A stretch of 64,000 bases of DNA from Rhizobium sp. S152 (GCF_030380735.1 NZ_JAUDRZ010000009.1:1-64000), one strand, 5' to 3'. Positions 46,469-55,523 are shown, counted from the stretch's first letter. Translations and numbers: made by a program. The notes: a model not told the origin generated them from the sequence alone.

Positions 46469-46888
46469 ATGGTGGCTGATGCCCCGCTCACAATCGAAGC
46501 AAGGTTGCGCGCCGCCGCATTGCGGCCCACGCGCCAGCGCGTCGCACTCGGTGACCTGCTGTTTGCCAAGGGTGACCGGCATCTGACCGTGGAAGAGCTC
46601 CATGAGGAAGCGGTTCAGGCCGGCGTGCCGGTGTCCCTGGCAACCGTTTACAACACGCTGCACCAATTCACCGAAGCCGGCATGCTCCGCGTTCTCGCCG
46701 TCGAGAGCGCCAAGACCTATTTCGATACCAACGTGTCGGATCACCACCACTTCTTCGTGGAAGGTGAAAACGACGTGCTCGACATTCCGGTCAGCAACCT
46801 GACGATCGGCAATCTGCCCGAGCCGCCTGAGGGCATGGAAATTGCCCACGTCGACGTCGTTATCCGTCTGCGCCCGAAGCAGCGCTGA
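46469..46888 (+). CDS. irr: Iron response regulator Irr (Fur family)
   Basis: Global regulator of iron and haem genes in rhizobia, active when iron is low and degraded on haem binding. The 139-residue Fur-fold protein has the winged helix (LRPTRQRVALGDLLFAKGDRHLTVEELHEEA, with SLATVYNTLHQFTEAGML as recognition region) and the Irr His cluster DHHHFF (His92-94). The N-terminal haem regulatory Cys-Pro motif of Bradyrhizobium Irr is absent, as in other Rhizobium Irr proteins. Confidence 0.93.
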   Translation: MVADAPLTIEARLRAAALRPTRQRVALGDLLFAKGDRHLTVEELHEEAVQAGVPVSLATVYNTLHQFTEAGMLRVLAVESAKTYFDTNVSDHHHFFVEGENDVLDIPVSNLTIGNLPEPPEGMEIAHVDVVIRLRPKQR

Positions 46889-46889
46889 T

Positions 46890-47525
46890 TCACATCACAT
46901 CATCAGGATGTCGGCCGGGCTTCGCCTTGTAGGTAGGGAACGTCCAGCCGAAATAGAGTGCGCCGCCGCGAACGGCGAAGGCCGCCGCCACGCCGATCGC
47001 CGACGCGACGTAAAGCGGCAGCGACAGTTCGTTTGCCGCCGTGAAGATGCCGGCGCCGACGAGCGCGGCGGTGATATAGATTTCCGGCCTGAGCAGAACC
47101 GAAGGTTCATTCGCCAGGAGATCGCGCAACACGCCGCCGAAGGTTGCCGTCAGCGTTCCCGTCACGATCGCGATCGTTGGCGAGCCCGTCGCCGCCAGCC
47201 CCTTGGCCGCGCCCATCACGCAATAGGCGGACAGGCCGACGGCATCCAGCCAGATCAGCAGCCGATAGCGTGATTCGACCAGATAGGCCGTGAAGAACAC
47301 CAGCACGCCGACCGCGCAGCAGACCAGCACGTAGGTGGGATTGAGAACCCAGAAGACCGGCACGCGTCCAAGCACGATATCCCGCACCGTCCCACCGCCG
47401 GTGCCGGTTACGATGGCGAAGAACAGGAAGCCAATGAGATCGAGCTGCTTGCGCGAGGCCGCCAGCGCGCCGGTCGCGGCGAAAAGCGCGACACCGGCAT
47501 AGTCCAGGTAGACGAAAAACGGCAT
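46890..47525 (-). CDS. TRIC-type cation channel family membrane protein (YicG/UPF0126)
   Basis: A 211-residue protein with about seven membrane spans made of two repeated three-helix units, each with the KEV/GxGG kink motif: FAIVTGTGGGTVRDIVLG and AIVTGTLTATFGGVLRDLLA. This is the bacterial TRIC fold; the E. coli relatives have also been called glycine transporters. It converges on irr with one base between them. Confidence 0.87.
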   Translation of the reverse strand: MPFFVYLDYAGVALFAATGALAASRKQLDLIGFLFFAIVTGTGGGTVRDIVLGRVPVFWVLNPTYVLVCCAVGVLVFFTAYLVESRYRLLIWLDAVGLSAYCVMGAAKGLAATGSPTIAIVTGTLTATFGGVLRDLLANEPSVLLRPEIYITAALVGAGIFTAANELSLPLYVASAIGVAAAFAVRGGALYFGWTFPTYKAKPGRHPDDVM

Positions 47526-47645
47526 TCGGTCCTCCCGGCCCCGGCGAACAACGTCAGGACTGAATCACGGCGGCAAGGGCGGCGCAAGGCGGGTCTGACA
47601 AAGTCGCCGATCAATAGCGTCCTTATCCGACCAAAAGAGAACCCC

Positions 47646-48128
47646 GTGAAAACGCTCCTGATCGCGCTGAACCTTATTGCCTTCGTTATTGCCCCGGCGG
47701 CGGCTTTTGCCCAACAGGATCTGATCTCCGATCCGGAGATATATGAGAAGAAGCATTTCCAGGAGCAATGCACCAAGGTCGAGTTCTCCGATGGCTTCGT
47801 CACGCGTCAGGACATCAACAATGACGGCCTGATCGATGCGGTTGTCAATGAAGGCGAATTGACCTGCGATGGGCGCAAGGGGCCTCAGTGCAACGACGAC
47901 GGCTGCACCTACAACTTCTATCTCCAGGTGGCCGAGGGTGGCTACTTCATGATCGCCACGGCACAGATCTATGGCTACGATTTCGTCAAGCGCTTCGGCA
48001 ACATGGTCATGGCCATGAAGATGCACCCGCGCTTCTGCGACCGCCCGGATGCCGACAAGGAAAAGGAGCCCTGCATCGTCACGACACGCGTGCGCGGCAC
48101 CAAATTCGTGACCATTTCGAAGAAATGA
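47646..48128 (+). CDS. Exported protein of unknown function with a DxNxDG motif
   Basis: A 160-residue protein starting GTG 47646. A signal peptide is clear (MKTLLIALNLIAFVIAPAAAFA, then QQD). The mature part has six cysteines, probably disulfide-bonded in the periplasm, and DINNDGLIDAVV, a calcium-loop-like motif of the kind found in FG-GAP or EF-hand repeats. No family is recognised. The ribosome site is weak. It is divergent from the TRIC-like gene and converges on the YdcF-like gene. Confidence 0.7.
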   Translation: MKTLLIALNLIAFVIAPAAAFAQQDLISDPEIYEKKHFQEQCTKVEFSDGFVTRQDINNDGLIDAVVNEGELTCDGRKGPQCNDDGCTYNFYLQVAEGGYFMIATAQIYGYDFVKRFGNMVMAMKMHPRFCDRPDADKEKEPCIVTTRVRGTKFVTISKK

Positions 48129-48146
48129 CCACGATGGGGCGAACGG

Positions 48147-48932
48147 TCAGCCCGGATAGAGTTCCGACGTCCGTCCGACCATGTAATAGCCCACAAGTCC
48201 GAACCATTCACGGATTGCCGTTGCCAGGTTCTGCGCGTTGCGGCTCGGCTGCGTGAAATCGAGACCCAGTCTCTCCCGTCCATCCGTACGGTAGTCCGTC
48301 GGCCATGGCACCACGCCGATGCCGAGCTTGCGGAAGATGCCGACCGAGCGCGGCATGTGATAACCCGATGTGATCAGCAGGCAATCGGACAGACCGCTGG
48401 CCGCGAGCAGATCCTTGGTATTGGCGGCATTCTCGAAGGTCGTGCGCGAGGTCGTCTCCTCGACCAGCCGTTCCTTGGGGACGCCGAACAACGGAAAGAA
48501 CCGGCCAGACATCACGGCATCGCCCTCATAGACGCCCGACATCGATCCGTCTCCGCCCGAAACCAGGATGCGTGACTGCGGATATTTCCGCGCCAACCGC
48601 AGCGCCTCGATGAACCGGTCGCCGCCCGCATTCATCTCGATGCCATGCCGCGCCGTATTCACCTCGTTTTCGAAGCCGCCGCCGAGCACGATCATGCACT
48701 GCAGCTCTTGCGGATCCTGAGGCTTGGGAAAACGCTCCTCCAGTCCCTGCAGCAGATAGTTGCCGACCGTGGTGTAAAGCGTCACGAAAAGGATCAACGC
48801 GGCGAGCGTTGACGAGCCGAGGCTGAGCGCCCGCCACCGAAGCAGTCCCGTCAGCAGCGCTACGAGCAGAAAGGCGAATGCCAGCGATAGCGGCTGACCG
48901 AATATCCAGACGAGCTTCGAAAAGACAAACAC
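48147..48932 (-). CDS. YdcF/ElyC-like DUF218 membrane protein
   Basis: A 261-residue protein with two N-terminal membrane spans (residues 5-55) and a periplasmic DUF218 domain: CMIVLGGGFENEVNTARHG, RILVSGGDGSMSGVYEGDAVMSGRFFPLFGVPKERLVEETTSRTTFENAANTKDLL and CLLITSGYHMPRSVGIFRKLGI. ElyC of this family influences cell-envelope polysaccharide handling. GTG 48932 follows AAGGAG by seven bases. Confidence 0.87.
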   Translation of the reverse strand: MFVFSKLVWIFGQPLSLAFAFLLVALLTGLLRWRALSLGSSTLAALILFVTLYTTVGNYLLQGLEERFPKPQDPQELQCMIVLGGGFENEVNTARHGIEMNAGGDRFIEALRLARKYPQSRILVSGGDGSMSGVYEGDAVMSGRFFPLFGVPKERLVEETTSRTTFENAANTKDLLAASGLSDCLLITSGYHMPRSVGIFRKLGIGVVPWPTDYRTDGRERLGLDFTQPSRNAQNLATAIREWFGLVGYYMVGRTSELYPG

Positions 48933-48996
48933 GGCGCGCTCCTTATGATCTATCGCCGTGTTCTAGCTGATTCGATGGGAACACAGGGTCTGCGGA

Positions 48997-49713
48997 TTAA
49001 CGCGTGTCTGTCTGTGCGCGTGGCAACGCCATCTGGTTGAAGCGCCGCTGCAGCCGCGTCGGTATGAAAAGGGCTGCTGCTGCGATCATAATGGCAAAGG
49101 CAGAGACCACCCAAAGCGCGCGCGTGCCGGCTGCCTGCGTCAGGAAGGCGCCCGCGACCGCGCCGGCCAACATACCGATCCACGGCACGATCTGAATCGT
49201 CCACTCCAGTCTGCGGTCACCGATGATCCACCGGCCGATGCCGCGCCCGAAGCGCGAGAGCGCGCCTGTGACATAGGTCAGCCCGATCGGCAGGCCCTCG
49301 ATATGTTCGACAGCCGCGTTGACGGCGCCCATCGACGCCACCATCAGATAGAAGCGCGGCATCGCCAGGCTGTCGGCCGAGAGGGTGGAGGCGAGCGCCA
49401 GCAGCACGCCGACTGTCGCAAGAACCGCGAACACCCGGCGGCGCACGAAATGCGCCAGCACGATTCCGCCGGCATTGCCGAGCACGAAAACGATGATCGC
49501 CGAGATCAGAATCACCGCATGGGGGAGGTCTCCGGTGCCAATCGCAAGCGCTGCCCGCGTCGTGTTGCCAGTCATGAAGGACACGAAATCGCCGCTCAGA
49601 AGCAACCCGGTGGCGTCGGTCATCCCCGCAAGAAACGATATGGCGCCAGCCAATGCGATCCCTGTCGATCTCCTGCGCACCAGAATGATTCGCTTACGCC
49701 TCTCTCGGGTCAT
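48997..49713 (-). CDS. YoaK/DUF1275 family membrane protein
   Basis: A 238-residue protein with six or seven membrane spans. The family opening GAISFLAGMTDATGLLLSGDFVSFMTGNTTRAALAIG is plain, and the fold ends with VSAFAIMIAAAALFIPTRL. Function unknown; members lie near transport or redox genes. ATG 49713 is chosen over a TTG nine bases upstream. Divergent from the flagellin gene. Confidence 0.85.
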   Translation of the reverse strand: MTRERRKRIILVRRRSTGIALAGAISFLAGMTDATGLLLSGDFVSFMTGNTTRAALAIGTGDLPHAVILISAIIVFVLGNAGGIVLAHFVRRRVFAVLATVGVLLALASTLSADSLAMPRFYLMVASMGAVNAAVEHIEGLPIGLTYVTGALSRFGRGIGRWIIGDRRLEWTIQIVPWIGMLAGAVAGAFLTQAAGTRALWVVSAFAIMIAAAALFIPTRLQRRFNQMALPRAQTDTR

Positions 49714-49842
49714 ATCTGCCAATTCTCAAAGCGGTACCGGCGGGCGCGAAGGCATACGCGTTTTGCCGGACCGATTGCCAAGTGCCGAAATCGTACAAAG
49801 GTCATTCTCTAGCACGTCTTGCAGTTAAAACATATTGACGCA

Positions 49843-49906
49843 ACCTATGCGTATAGGTCTTTACTTAGATTTAGCCTTTCAAATCAATCCTATGTTAACC
49901 AACATA
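49843..49906. promoter_or_regulatory. Two inverted repeats upstream of the orphan flagellin gene
   Basis: ACCTAT-GCGT-ATAGGT (49843-49858) and TATGTT-AACC-AACATA (49891-49906) lie in an A+T-rich 265-base gap upstream of the flagellin. Both are perfect and sized like dimer-binding sites. A TTGACG is at 49835-49840 but no good -10 at proper spacing was found, and no Shine-Dalgarno precedes ATG 49988. Confidence 0.4.
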
Positions 49907-49987
49907 TTCGTAATTTAGCAGTCATAGGCTGCATGATGCGCCGGATTTAAAGCCTGTCGTAATCTGTGGTTTAGTTTCTCCGGTTTA

Positions 49988-51760
49988 ATGACTTCCATTC
50001 TTAAGAATACATCTGCTTCTACGGCCCTTCAGACCCTTCGCCAGATCAACTCAGGGCTGAACAAAACGGAAGCCCGGGTCTCATCTGGTCTGCGCATCGC
50101 GACGGCGTCCGACAATGCTGCCTATTGGGCGATTGCCACCACCATGAGGTCGGACAACAAGGCGGTTTCCGCCGTTTCAGATGCCCTGGGGCTTTCGGCG
50201 GCCAAGCTCGACACCGCCTACCACGGCGTGGATCAGGTCATCGATATCGTCGGAGACATGAAGGCCAAGCTGGTAGCCGCCAAGGAAGCCGGCACCGATA
50301 AGGCAAAAATCCAGACCGATCTCGACCAACTGAAACAGCAGGTGCAGACGGTCGTGAAGGCCTCTACCTATAACGGCGTCAGCTACCTCGATACGGATAT
50401 CGAGGATATCTATGACACTGCGGACTCCATGACGTCGGTGACCGCCGCCTTCGTTCGCGACGCCGATAACAATGTCTCGATCGTCACGGCCGACTTCGAT
50501 CTCGCCCAGGTGTCGCTGTTCAACTCCACCGGCGGCGGCATACTGCAGGCTGACCCCAGATATCTCGGCACGATTGGCGGTCTGCGCTACGCGTCCTATT
50601 ATGACGACAACGAGGTCATGAGCACGTCGAGCGCCGGCAATACGGGTGGCACGCCCGCCACCGGCTTTATTTTCCATTTTACCGGGCCGATGGATTTCGG
50701 CGCTGGCGACGAGATTTCCTTCGACGTTACCGTCGACGCCGACAATCCGGCCGATGGGATTCCCGGTCCCTACGACCTCGGAACGACGGCTCACGTCAAA
50801 ATCGACCAATCAACTGTCAATCAGGCGCTGGGTGTTCTGGATGGCCATATCGAGACCTACGTCGATTACACCGCTGTCATAAATTATGCCCTGCAGGCGG
50901 TCGGCGCCAATGCCCGAGCCGGCAATTTCGTGCATCCGGACCCACCGAACCAGAACGTCATCCTGGTTCCGACAATCGACGACATCGGCATTTTCAGGGT
51001 TGCCGATGCATCCAAGGACGGGTCGTCTTTCAAGATCTCGAATCTGCAGACGACGATTGCGGGCAATGGCGGATTTCACGACACCGGCGGTACGGTTTTC
51101 GGTCATCGCAGTTCGTCGATGACGCTCGATTTCGAACCCTTCCGCGTTGCGCAGGGCGTCGTCGTCAGTCTGCATTTCGGCGTGGACGGTGACGGCTCCG
51201 ATTTCATCTTCGACAAGGATTACGTAGATACCTTGCTTGGTAAAACGACAGGCAAGGTCGAAACGGCCGAGGAGATGGCCACGCTTCTCAACTCTTTTGT
51301 CACGCGCCCCGACGTGATCATCGAGGACAACGGTTCCGGCGGCGTCAGTGTCCGGACCGATGTGCTGCAGAACAGAAAATCCGGCGAGAAATCAGCCATC
51401 GGCTTCACCGGCATATCCGTCAACATCGAGCCAATCCCGCGTCTGAACTTCATGGACATCGATATCGTCCAGAACCCCAAGTTGGTGGGAACCTACATCA
51501 GCTACCTCGAAACCGTGACGCACCGCCTGACGGGGGCGGCATCCGTCCTGGGTTCGATGAGCAAGCGCGTCGAAATCCAGAGTAGTTTCGCCCATGCCCT
51601 GCATGATTCGATCGAGTCCGGCATCGGGCGGCTGGTGGATGCTGACATGGAGGAGGAATCGTCCAGGCTCTCGGCGCAACAGAGTCAGCAGCAGCTGGCC
51701 ATCCAATCGCTCTCCATTGCGAATTCGGCGCCCAAGAATATTCTGAGTCTGTTCCAGTAG
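49988..51760 (+). CDS. Flagellin with an enlarged central domain (orphan)
   Basis: A 590-residue flagellin. The N-terminal D0/D1 region (1-140) has SGLRIATASDNAAYWAIATTMRSDNKAVSAVSDALGLSAAKLDTAY, and the C-terminal D1/D0 (about 505-590) has LHDSIESGIGRLVDADMEEESSRLSAQQSQQQLAIQSLSIANSAPKNILSLFQ, both close to rhizobial FlaA. Between lie about 350 residues rich in Asp/Gly/Val, making it far longer than usual rhizobial flagellins (about 320-430). No other flagellar gene is in the window. Secreted by the flagellar export system; whether it enters the filament is unknown. Confidence 0.9.
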   Translation: MTSILKNTSASTALQTLRQINSGLNKTEARVSSGLRIATASDNAAYWAIATTMRSDNKAVSAVSDALGLSAAKLDTAYHGVDQVIDIVGDMKAKLVAAKEAGTDKAKIQTDLDQLKQQVQTVVKASTYNGVSYLDTDIEDIYDTADSMTSVTAAFVRDADNNVSIVTADFDLAQVSLFNSTGGGILQADPRYLGTIGGLRYASYYDDNEVMSTSSAGNTGGTPATGFIFHFTGPMDFGAGDEISFDVTVDADNPADGIPGPYDLGTTAHVKIDQSTVNQALGVLDGHIETYVDYTAVINYALQAVGANARAGNFVHPDPPNQNVILVPTIDDIGIFRVADASKDGSSFKISNLQTTIAGNGGFHDTGGTVFGHRSSSMTLDFEPFRVAQGVVVSLHFGVDGDGSDFIFDKDYVDTLLGKTTGKVETAEEMATLLNSFVTRPDVIIEDNGSGGVSVRTDVLQNRKSGEKSAIGFTGISVNIEPIPRLNFMDIDIVQNPKLVGTYISYLETVTHRLTGAASVLGSMSKRVEIQSSFAHALHDSIESGIGRLVDADMEEESSRLSAQQSQQQLAIQSLSIANSAPKNILSLFQ

Positions 51761-52060
51761 TGGCTCTGGGCGGGGCGATTGTCTGCTTCTGGAATGGCGA
51801 CACGTTGAGAGAGCATGTCGAGCTTTCTGAGGCCGATACCGCGACCACGACTAACATAATGGAACTGGGGAGGTTGTGGAGGTCTTGTCCCATATCCGGG
51901 GTCGCTTCGACTTCGACCATTCCAACTCGATTACGTGAAGAATGGCGCAGTCGCAAGAGCAAGTTCTCTCTGGCTAAACGCCCAGACCATCGGCTTGATC
52001 AAATCAGGCAGCAGGAGAAATAGAACGCTAAGGCCTGGGACCCTGTGCCGGTACAACGAG
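51761..52060. other. Intergenic region after the flagellin gene
   Basis: Three hundred bases between the flagellin stop and the end of the HEPN-like gene. An 87-codon frame from a GTG overlapping the flagellin stop has no ribosome site and no family look, so I do not call it. No clear terminator or repeat is visible. Confidence 0.35.
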
Positions 52061-53173
52061 CTAGCTTGATGCTACGGTCAAGTCATATCGGACATCATGC
52101 TTTCCAAGCTCGAAGAACCGCTGGAGAATTTTGACCGCGAGGCTGTAGGAAAATAGAGAAAACTTGAACGGCATGGTGTTCGAATGTTTTACTTCTCCGA
52201 AACCAAACATGTTGCGATCGTCGAATGAGAACGGTACCGTTACGTTACCGTGAAACAGCGCATTCCGATATTTGTAGAGGTCACGGAACGCTCCGATGAC
52301 CTCACCTGACAGGGCCGTGCCTATCAATGCCCGCAGGCGAAGCTCCAGAACGCCGATGTTCGCTTTTTCAGACGCCTCACCAGACAGCAACGCTTCTATA
52401 GCGGCCAGCGACCACAATAGGTTGACCATTGAGGCGTCGGTATCGCGCCGGAACGTGTGCGACAGATAGCTCAGACCCTTCATGAACTGCGATTGCGGCA
52501 CCCCTTCGATAGCCGCGGGTCTGTTCTCGATGAAAGCGAATACATCTTTTGCGGCATACGATTGAAGGTTGAAGGTTTGCGCTCGATCACTCGCCACGAA
52601 TGGAATTTTGAACGACTCGGACATTAGGCCGCCTCCGACGTTCTGCGAAATGACGCGGCTTAACGAGACTCTTGTCGGGTTGGCTAGGTGGGCGGCTACA
52701 ATGATCATGAAGACCCTGCGCTCAAAGTCTCGAAACAGCTCACCGGCAAAAACAATGCCGCGCGTCCTCCGCTCAGTCTCGCTTAGGCCGTCCACGGTGC
52801 GCATCGACCGCCGTGCATGATTCAAATAAGCCAATATCGTGTTGCGGTCGAGATTGATGCTAAACGCGAGGCACTCCGATCCATCCGTGCGGGCGTCAAT
52901 GTGAGGCCCAAGATTCGACACCTCTGCGGAGGCAATCCTCTCGATAGTAATGAGGGTGTGCGGTGCATGGGTTAGGCCAACGGAGGAATTCATAGCGAGT
53001 ACAGCAGCCCAATCCTGTCCTGCCGCGTTCTTCAGCGGCTGCTGTGGCAGTGCAATAATTCGGAGCCGGTTTGATGGAAATAACCGCATGATACCGAGGG
53101 TTTTGTTGACGGGAACGAAACGTGTCGGAAATGTTGGCAGGAATTGGTCGGAGAACTTTACTAAATCCGCCAT
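52061..53173 (-). CDS. Uncharacterised protein with a HEPN-like RNALFH motif
   Basis: A 370-residue protein of no recognised full-length family. Its C-terminal third looks like the ApeA-like HEPN fold: helices NLLWSLAAIEALLSG and VLELRLRALIGT, then FRDLYKYRNALFHG, where R-N-A-L-F-H (residues 303-308) fits the RX4H active-site rule of HEPN RNases with a polar residue after Arg. The rest is alpha/beta without clear motifs. G+C appears lower than in neighbours. It begins 42 bases after tRNA-Ala on the same strand, without a ribosome site. A toxin or defence RNase is a reasonable guess. Confidence 0.6.
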   Translation of the reverse strand: MADLVKFSDQFLPTFPTRFVPVNKTLGIMRLFPSNRLRIIALPQQPLKNAAGQDWAAVLAMNSSVGLTHAPHTLITIERIASAEVSNLGPHIDARTDGSECLAFSINLDRNTILAYLNHARRSMRTVDGLSETERRTRGIVFAGELFRDFERRVFMIIVAAHLANPTRVSLSRVISQNVGGGLMSESFKIPFVASDRAQTFNLQSYAAKDVFAFIENRPAAIEGVPQSQFMKGLSYLSHTFRRDTDASMVNLLWSLAAIEALLSGEASEKANIGVLELRLRALIGTALSGEVIGAFRDLYKYRNALFHGNVTVPFSFDDRNMFGFGEVKHSNTMPFKFSLFSYSLAVKILQRFFELGKHDVRYDLTVASS

Positions 53174-53215
53174 CAAGTGATTGATATATCTATAAAATCA
53201 TGAAGCCTGGGAAAT

Positions 53216-53291
<76 letters not shown>

Positions 53292-53446
53292 ATCAGGGTG
53301 GACCGGTTTTTGCCGGGCCTGGGATGCTTCGCGAAGCGCTTGTCCTCGGGAAGTGGCGGCTTATTACTTGCGGTTTTCGCAGATGGCAAGCCTAAAAGAG
53401 ATCGGCCCGGTGAATTTTTCTCGCCCGGGCCGATCCTTGTTCGAAA
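53292..53446. other. Spacer between tRNA-Ala and the FYDLN-acid gene
   Basis: About 155 bases that must contain the tRNA-Ala promoter on the minus strand and the 3' end of the FYDLN-acid message. GAAAAATTCACCGGGCC-type sequence near 53410-53430 could form a GCCCGGG/CCGGGC hairpin (GGCCCGG and CCGGGCC around 53403-53432), a possible terminator for the FYDLN gene. Confidence 0.4.
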
Positions 53447-53839
53447 TCAAACGTCTTCTTCGTCGCCGGTCACGCCGATGATGTCGCTCATGTCGTCGTC
53501 ATCGTCGTCTTCGTCAGCTTCGAGGAAGGTATCGTCGTCGTCGTCGCCTTCGATTTCGACGTCGTCGTCGCCCATGTCGGGGATATCGTCGCCGGATGCG
53601 CCTTCATCGGCGTCCTCGAGCGAGACCATCTCGACTTCCGTGTTTTCGGTATCGACTTCGGTGATTTCCTCGTCGTCCTGCGCGGCCTCGGCGGCTGCAG
53701 CAGCAGACGTTTCCTCGAAGTAGGAGAGGGGGTAGGACTTGCCCGTATAGGGAGAAACGATCGGATCCCGGTTCAGGTCGTAGAATTTCTTGCCGGTTTC
53801 CGGATCGGTACGCTTGGTTCCAAGTTCCGCTTTCGCCAC
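53447..53839 (-). CDS. FYDLN-acid (TIGR02300) family protein
   Basis: A 130-residue protein: conserved head AKAELGTKRTDPETGKKFYDLNRDPIVSPYTGKSYP, then an extremely acidic tail with long Asp/Glu runs. It is a small alphaproteobacterial family of unknown function. GTG 53839 follows ACGAGG by about six bases and matches the family start; the frame continues to 53878 without similarity. It lies between tRNA-Ala and the cmk-rpsA region, its usual place. Confidence 0.9.
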   Translation of the reverse strand: MAKAELGTKRTDPETGKKFYDLNRDPIVSPYTGKSYPLSYFEETSAAAAAEAAQDDEEITEVDTENTEVEMVSLEDADEGASGDDIPDMGDDDVEIEGDDDDDTFLEADEDDDDDDMSDIIGVTGDEEDV

Positions 53840-54065
53840 TGTTTGCCTCGTGAGAATGGCCGAACCTAGATTCGGCAAATGCCGTTAAAACCGGCGTTCT
53901 GTTCGGAATTTATAAGCCGGTCCCCATAATCGTTGCGGGCTTCCATGTCAAAGCTAAACTTTGAAGCAGGCGATGACCGGCGCCGCGCTTTGTGCTAGTG
54001 AGCCGCCATTGTGTCTCCGCAACGCCAGTCGGCATCAACCCGACGCTTTGGATAGGTCGCCGCCA

Positions 54066-54707
54066 ATGTATCAGCCACCGCATTTTCGCGAAGACGATCG
54101 GGACGTCCAGCACGCGCTGATCCGAGCACATCCCCTGGGGATGCTGATCACGGCGGGTGCGTCCGGCCTCGTTGCCAATGCCGTGCCGTTTCACCTCGAT
54201 CCAACAGCCTCGGCCAAGGGGACGTTGCGCCTGCACCTCGCCAAGGCCAATCCGCAATGGCGCGATATCGCCGCCGGCGCCGATGTGCTGGCGGTCTTCC
54301 AGGGCGCCGACGCCTATGTGACGCCCTCCTGGTACAAGACCAAGCAGGAGACCGGCAAGGTGGTGCCGACGTGGAACTACGCCATCGTCCAGGCGAGGGG
54401 TCCCGCGCGCGTCGTCGAGGATGTGGAGTGGTTGGCCGCACAGATCGCCGCGCTCACCGGCCAGCACGAGGAGACCCGCCAAAAACCCTGGTCGGTCAGC
54501 GACGCGCCGGATGATTTCATCCGCGCCCAGATGAAGGGCATCGTCGGCATCGAGATCGAGATTGCTTCGATCGAGGGAAAATGGAAGGTCAGCCAGAACC
54601 GGCCGGTTGCCGATCGCGAAGGCGTGGCCGCGGGGCTCGGCGAACTGCCGGCACAGAACGATATGATTGATCTTGTCCGCCGCTATGGCGGACTGACCAC
54701 GGAATAA
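54066..54707 (+). CDS. PaiB-like FMN-binding protein
   Basis: A 213-residue flavin-binding protein of the PaiB family (named from a Bacillus negative regulator of sporulation and protease genes). It begins [31 protein letters not shown] and has the split-barrel parts [45 protein letters not shown] and [25 protein letters not shown]. Start at 54066. It stands seven bases before cmk, where other rhizobia, as I recall, have aroA. Ligand and role in this organism are unknown. Confidence 0.88.
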   Translation: MYQPPHFREDDRDVQHALIRAHPLGMLITAGASGLVANAVPFHLDPTASAKGTLRLHLAKANPQWRDIAAGADVLAVFQGADAYVTPSWYKTKQETGKVVPTWNYAIVQARGPARVVEDVEWLAAQIAALTGQHEETRQKPWSVSDAPDDFIRAQMKGIVGIEIEIASIEGKWKVSQNRPVADREGVAAGLGELPAQNDMIDLVRRYGGLTTE

Positions 54708-54714
54708 TTGCACG

Positions 54715-55353
54715 ATGACCAGTTTCACCATCGCCATCGATGGACCGGCCGCGGCCGGCAAAGGCACGCTGTCGCGCCGCATCGCCGAGACCTATGGCTT
54801 CCACCATCTCGACACCGGCTTGACCTACCGCGCCACCGCCAAGGCGCTGCTCGATGCCGGCCTGCCACTCGATGATGAGCTTACGGCGGAAAAAATGGCC
54901 CGCGAGGTTGAACTGTCAGGCCTCGATCGCGATATCCTGTCGAAGCACGAGATCGGCGAAGCCGCCTCGAAGATCGCGGTGATGCCGTCGGTGCGCCGCG
55001 CGCTGGTCGAGGCGCAGCGCAAGTTTTCGGAGCGCACGCCGGGCACGGTGCTCGACGGGCGCGACATCGGAACGGTGGTCTGCCCCGATGCACCGGTGAA
55101 GCTTTATGTGACGGCGTCGGCCGAAGTGCGCGCAAGGCGCCGTTTCGACGAGATCAAGGCAAAAGGGATCGCCGCCGATTTCGCGGCGATTTTCGAAGAC
55201 GTCAAGCGACGCGACGAACGCGACATGGGACGGGCCGACAGCCCTTTGAAACCAGCCGAAGACGCGCACTTGCTTGATACGTCGGAAATGAGTATAGAAG
55301 CCGCGTTTCAAGCTGCGAAATCGGTCATCGATGCGGCCTTGAACCGAAATTAG
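54715..55353 (+). CDS. cmk: Cytidylate kinase
   Basis: Phosphorylates CMP and dCMP. The 212-residue P-loop kinase has [30 protein letters not shown] (Walker A GPAAAGKG), the [22 protein letters not shown] segment and the lid [20 protein letters not shown]. It overlaps no gene; rpsA follows after a 170-base leader. The pair cmk-rpsA is conserved in most proteobacteria. Confidence 0.96.
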   Translation: MTSFTIAIDGPAAAGKGTLSRRIAETYGFHHLDTGLTYRATAKALLDAGLPLDDELTAEKMAREVELSGLDRDILSKHEIGEAASKIAVMPSVRRALVEAQRKFSERTPGTVLDGRDIGTVVCPDAPVKLYVTASAEVRARRRFDEIKAKGIAADFAAIFEDVKRRDERDMGRADSPLKPAEDAHLLDTSEMSIEAAFQAAKSVIDAALNRN

Positions 55354-55490
55354 TGATTGAGGTGTTCCGTCAGGGCTTTGCCCGGTCCGCCTCGAAAGAC
55401 AAGCCTGAAATTCCGTCCAAGCGCCGGATTGCCTTCGATGAGAGGGCGGACGGGGATCAGGCTCATTCAACACGAACCAACCGGCGCATA

Positions 55491-55518
55491 CGTGTCCAAA
55501 GATCCGGACACGCAGGAG
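55491..55518 (+). promoter_or_regulatory. Hairpin next to the rpsA ribosome site
   Basis: CGTGTCC (55491-55497) pairs with GGACACG (55506-55512), and AGGAG (55514-55518) begins one base after the stem, five bases before ATG 55524. S1 is known to repress its own mRNA in E. coli through leader hairpins, so this is a plausible analogue. Confidence 0.5.
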
Positions 55519-55523
55519 ATTAC

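Noticed and set aside
51760..52023. 87-codon frame after the flagellin gene
   Set aside because: GTG start overlapping the flagellin stop, no ribosome site and no family look.
49723..53215. A second copy of the tRNA-Ala 3' end as an att site bounding an island
   Set aside because: Scanning by eye between 49723 and 53215 found no repeat of the T-arm/acceptor sequence, so an integrative island is not shown. The edge may lie elsewhere or the gene arrived another way.
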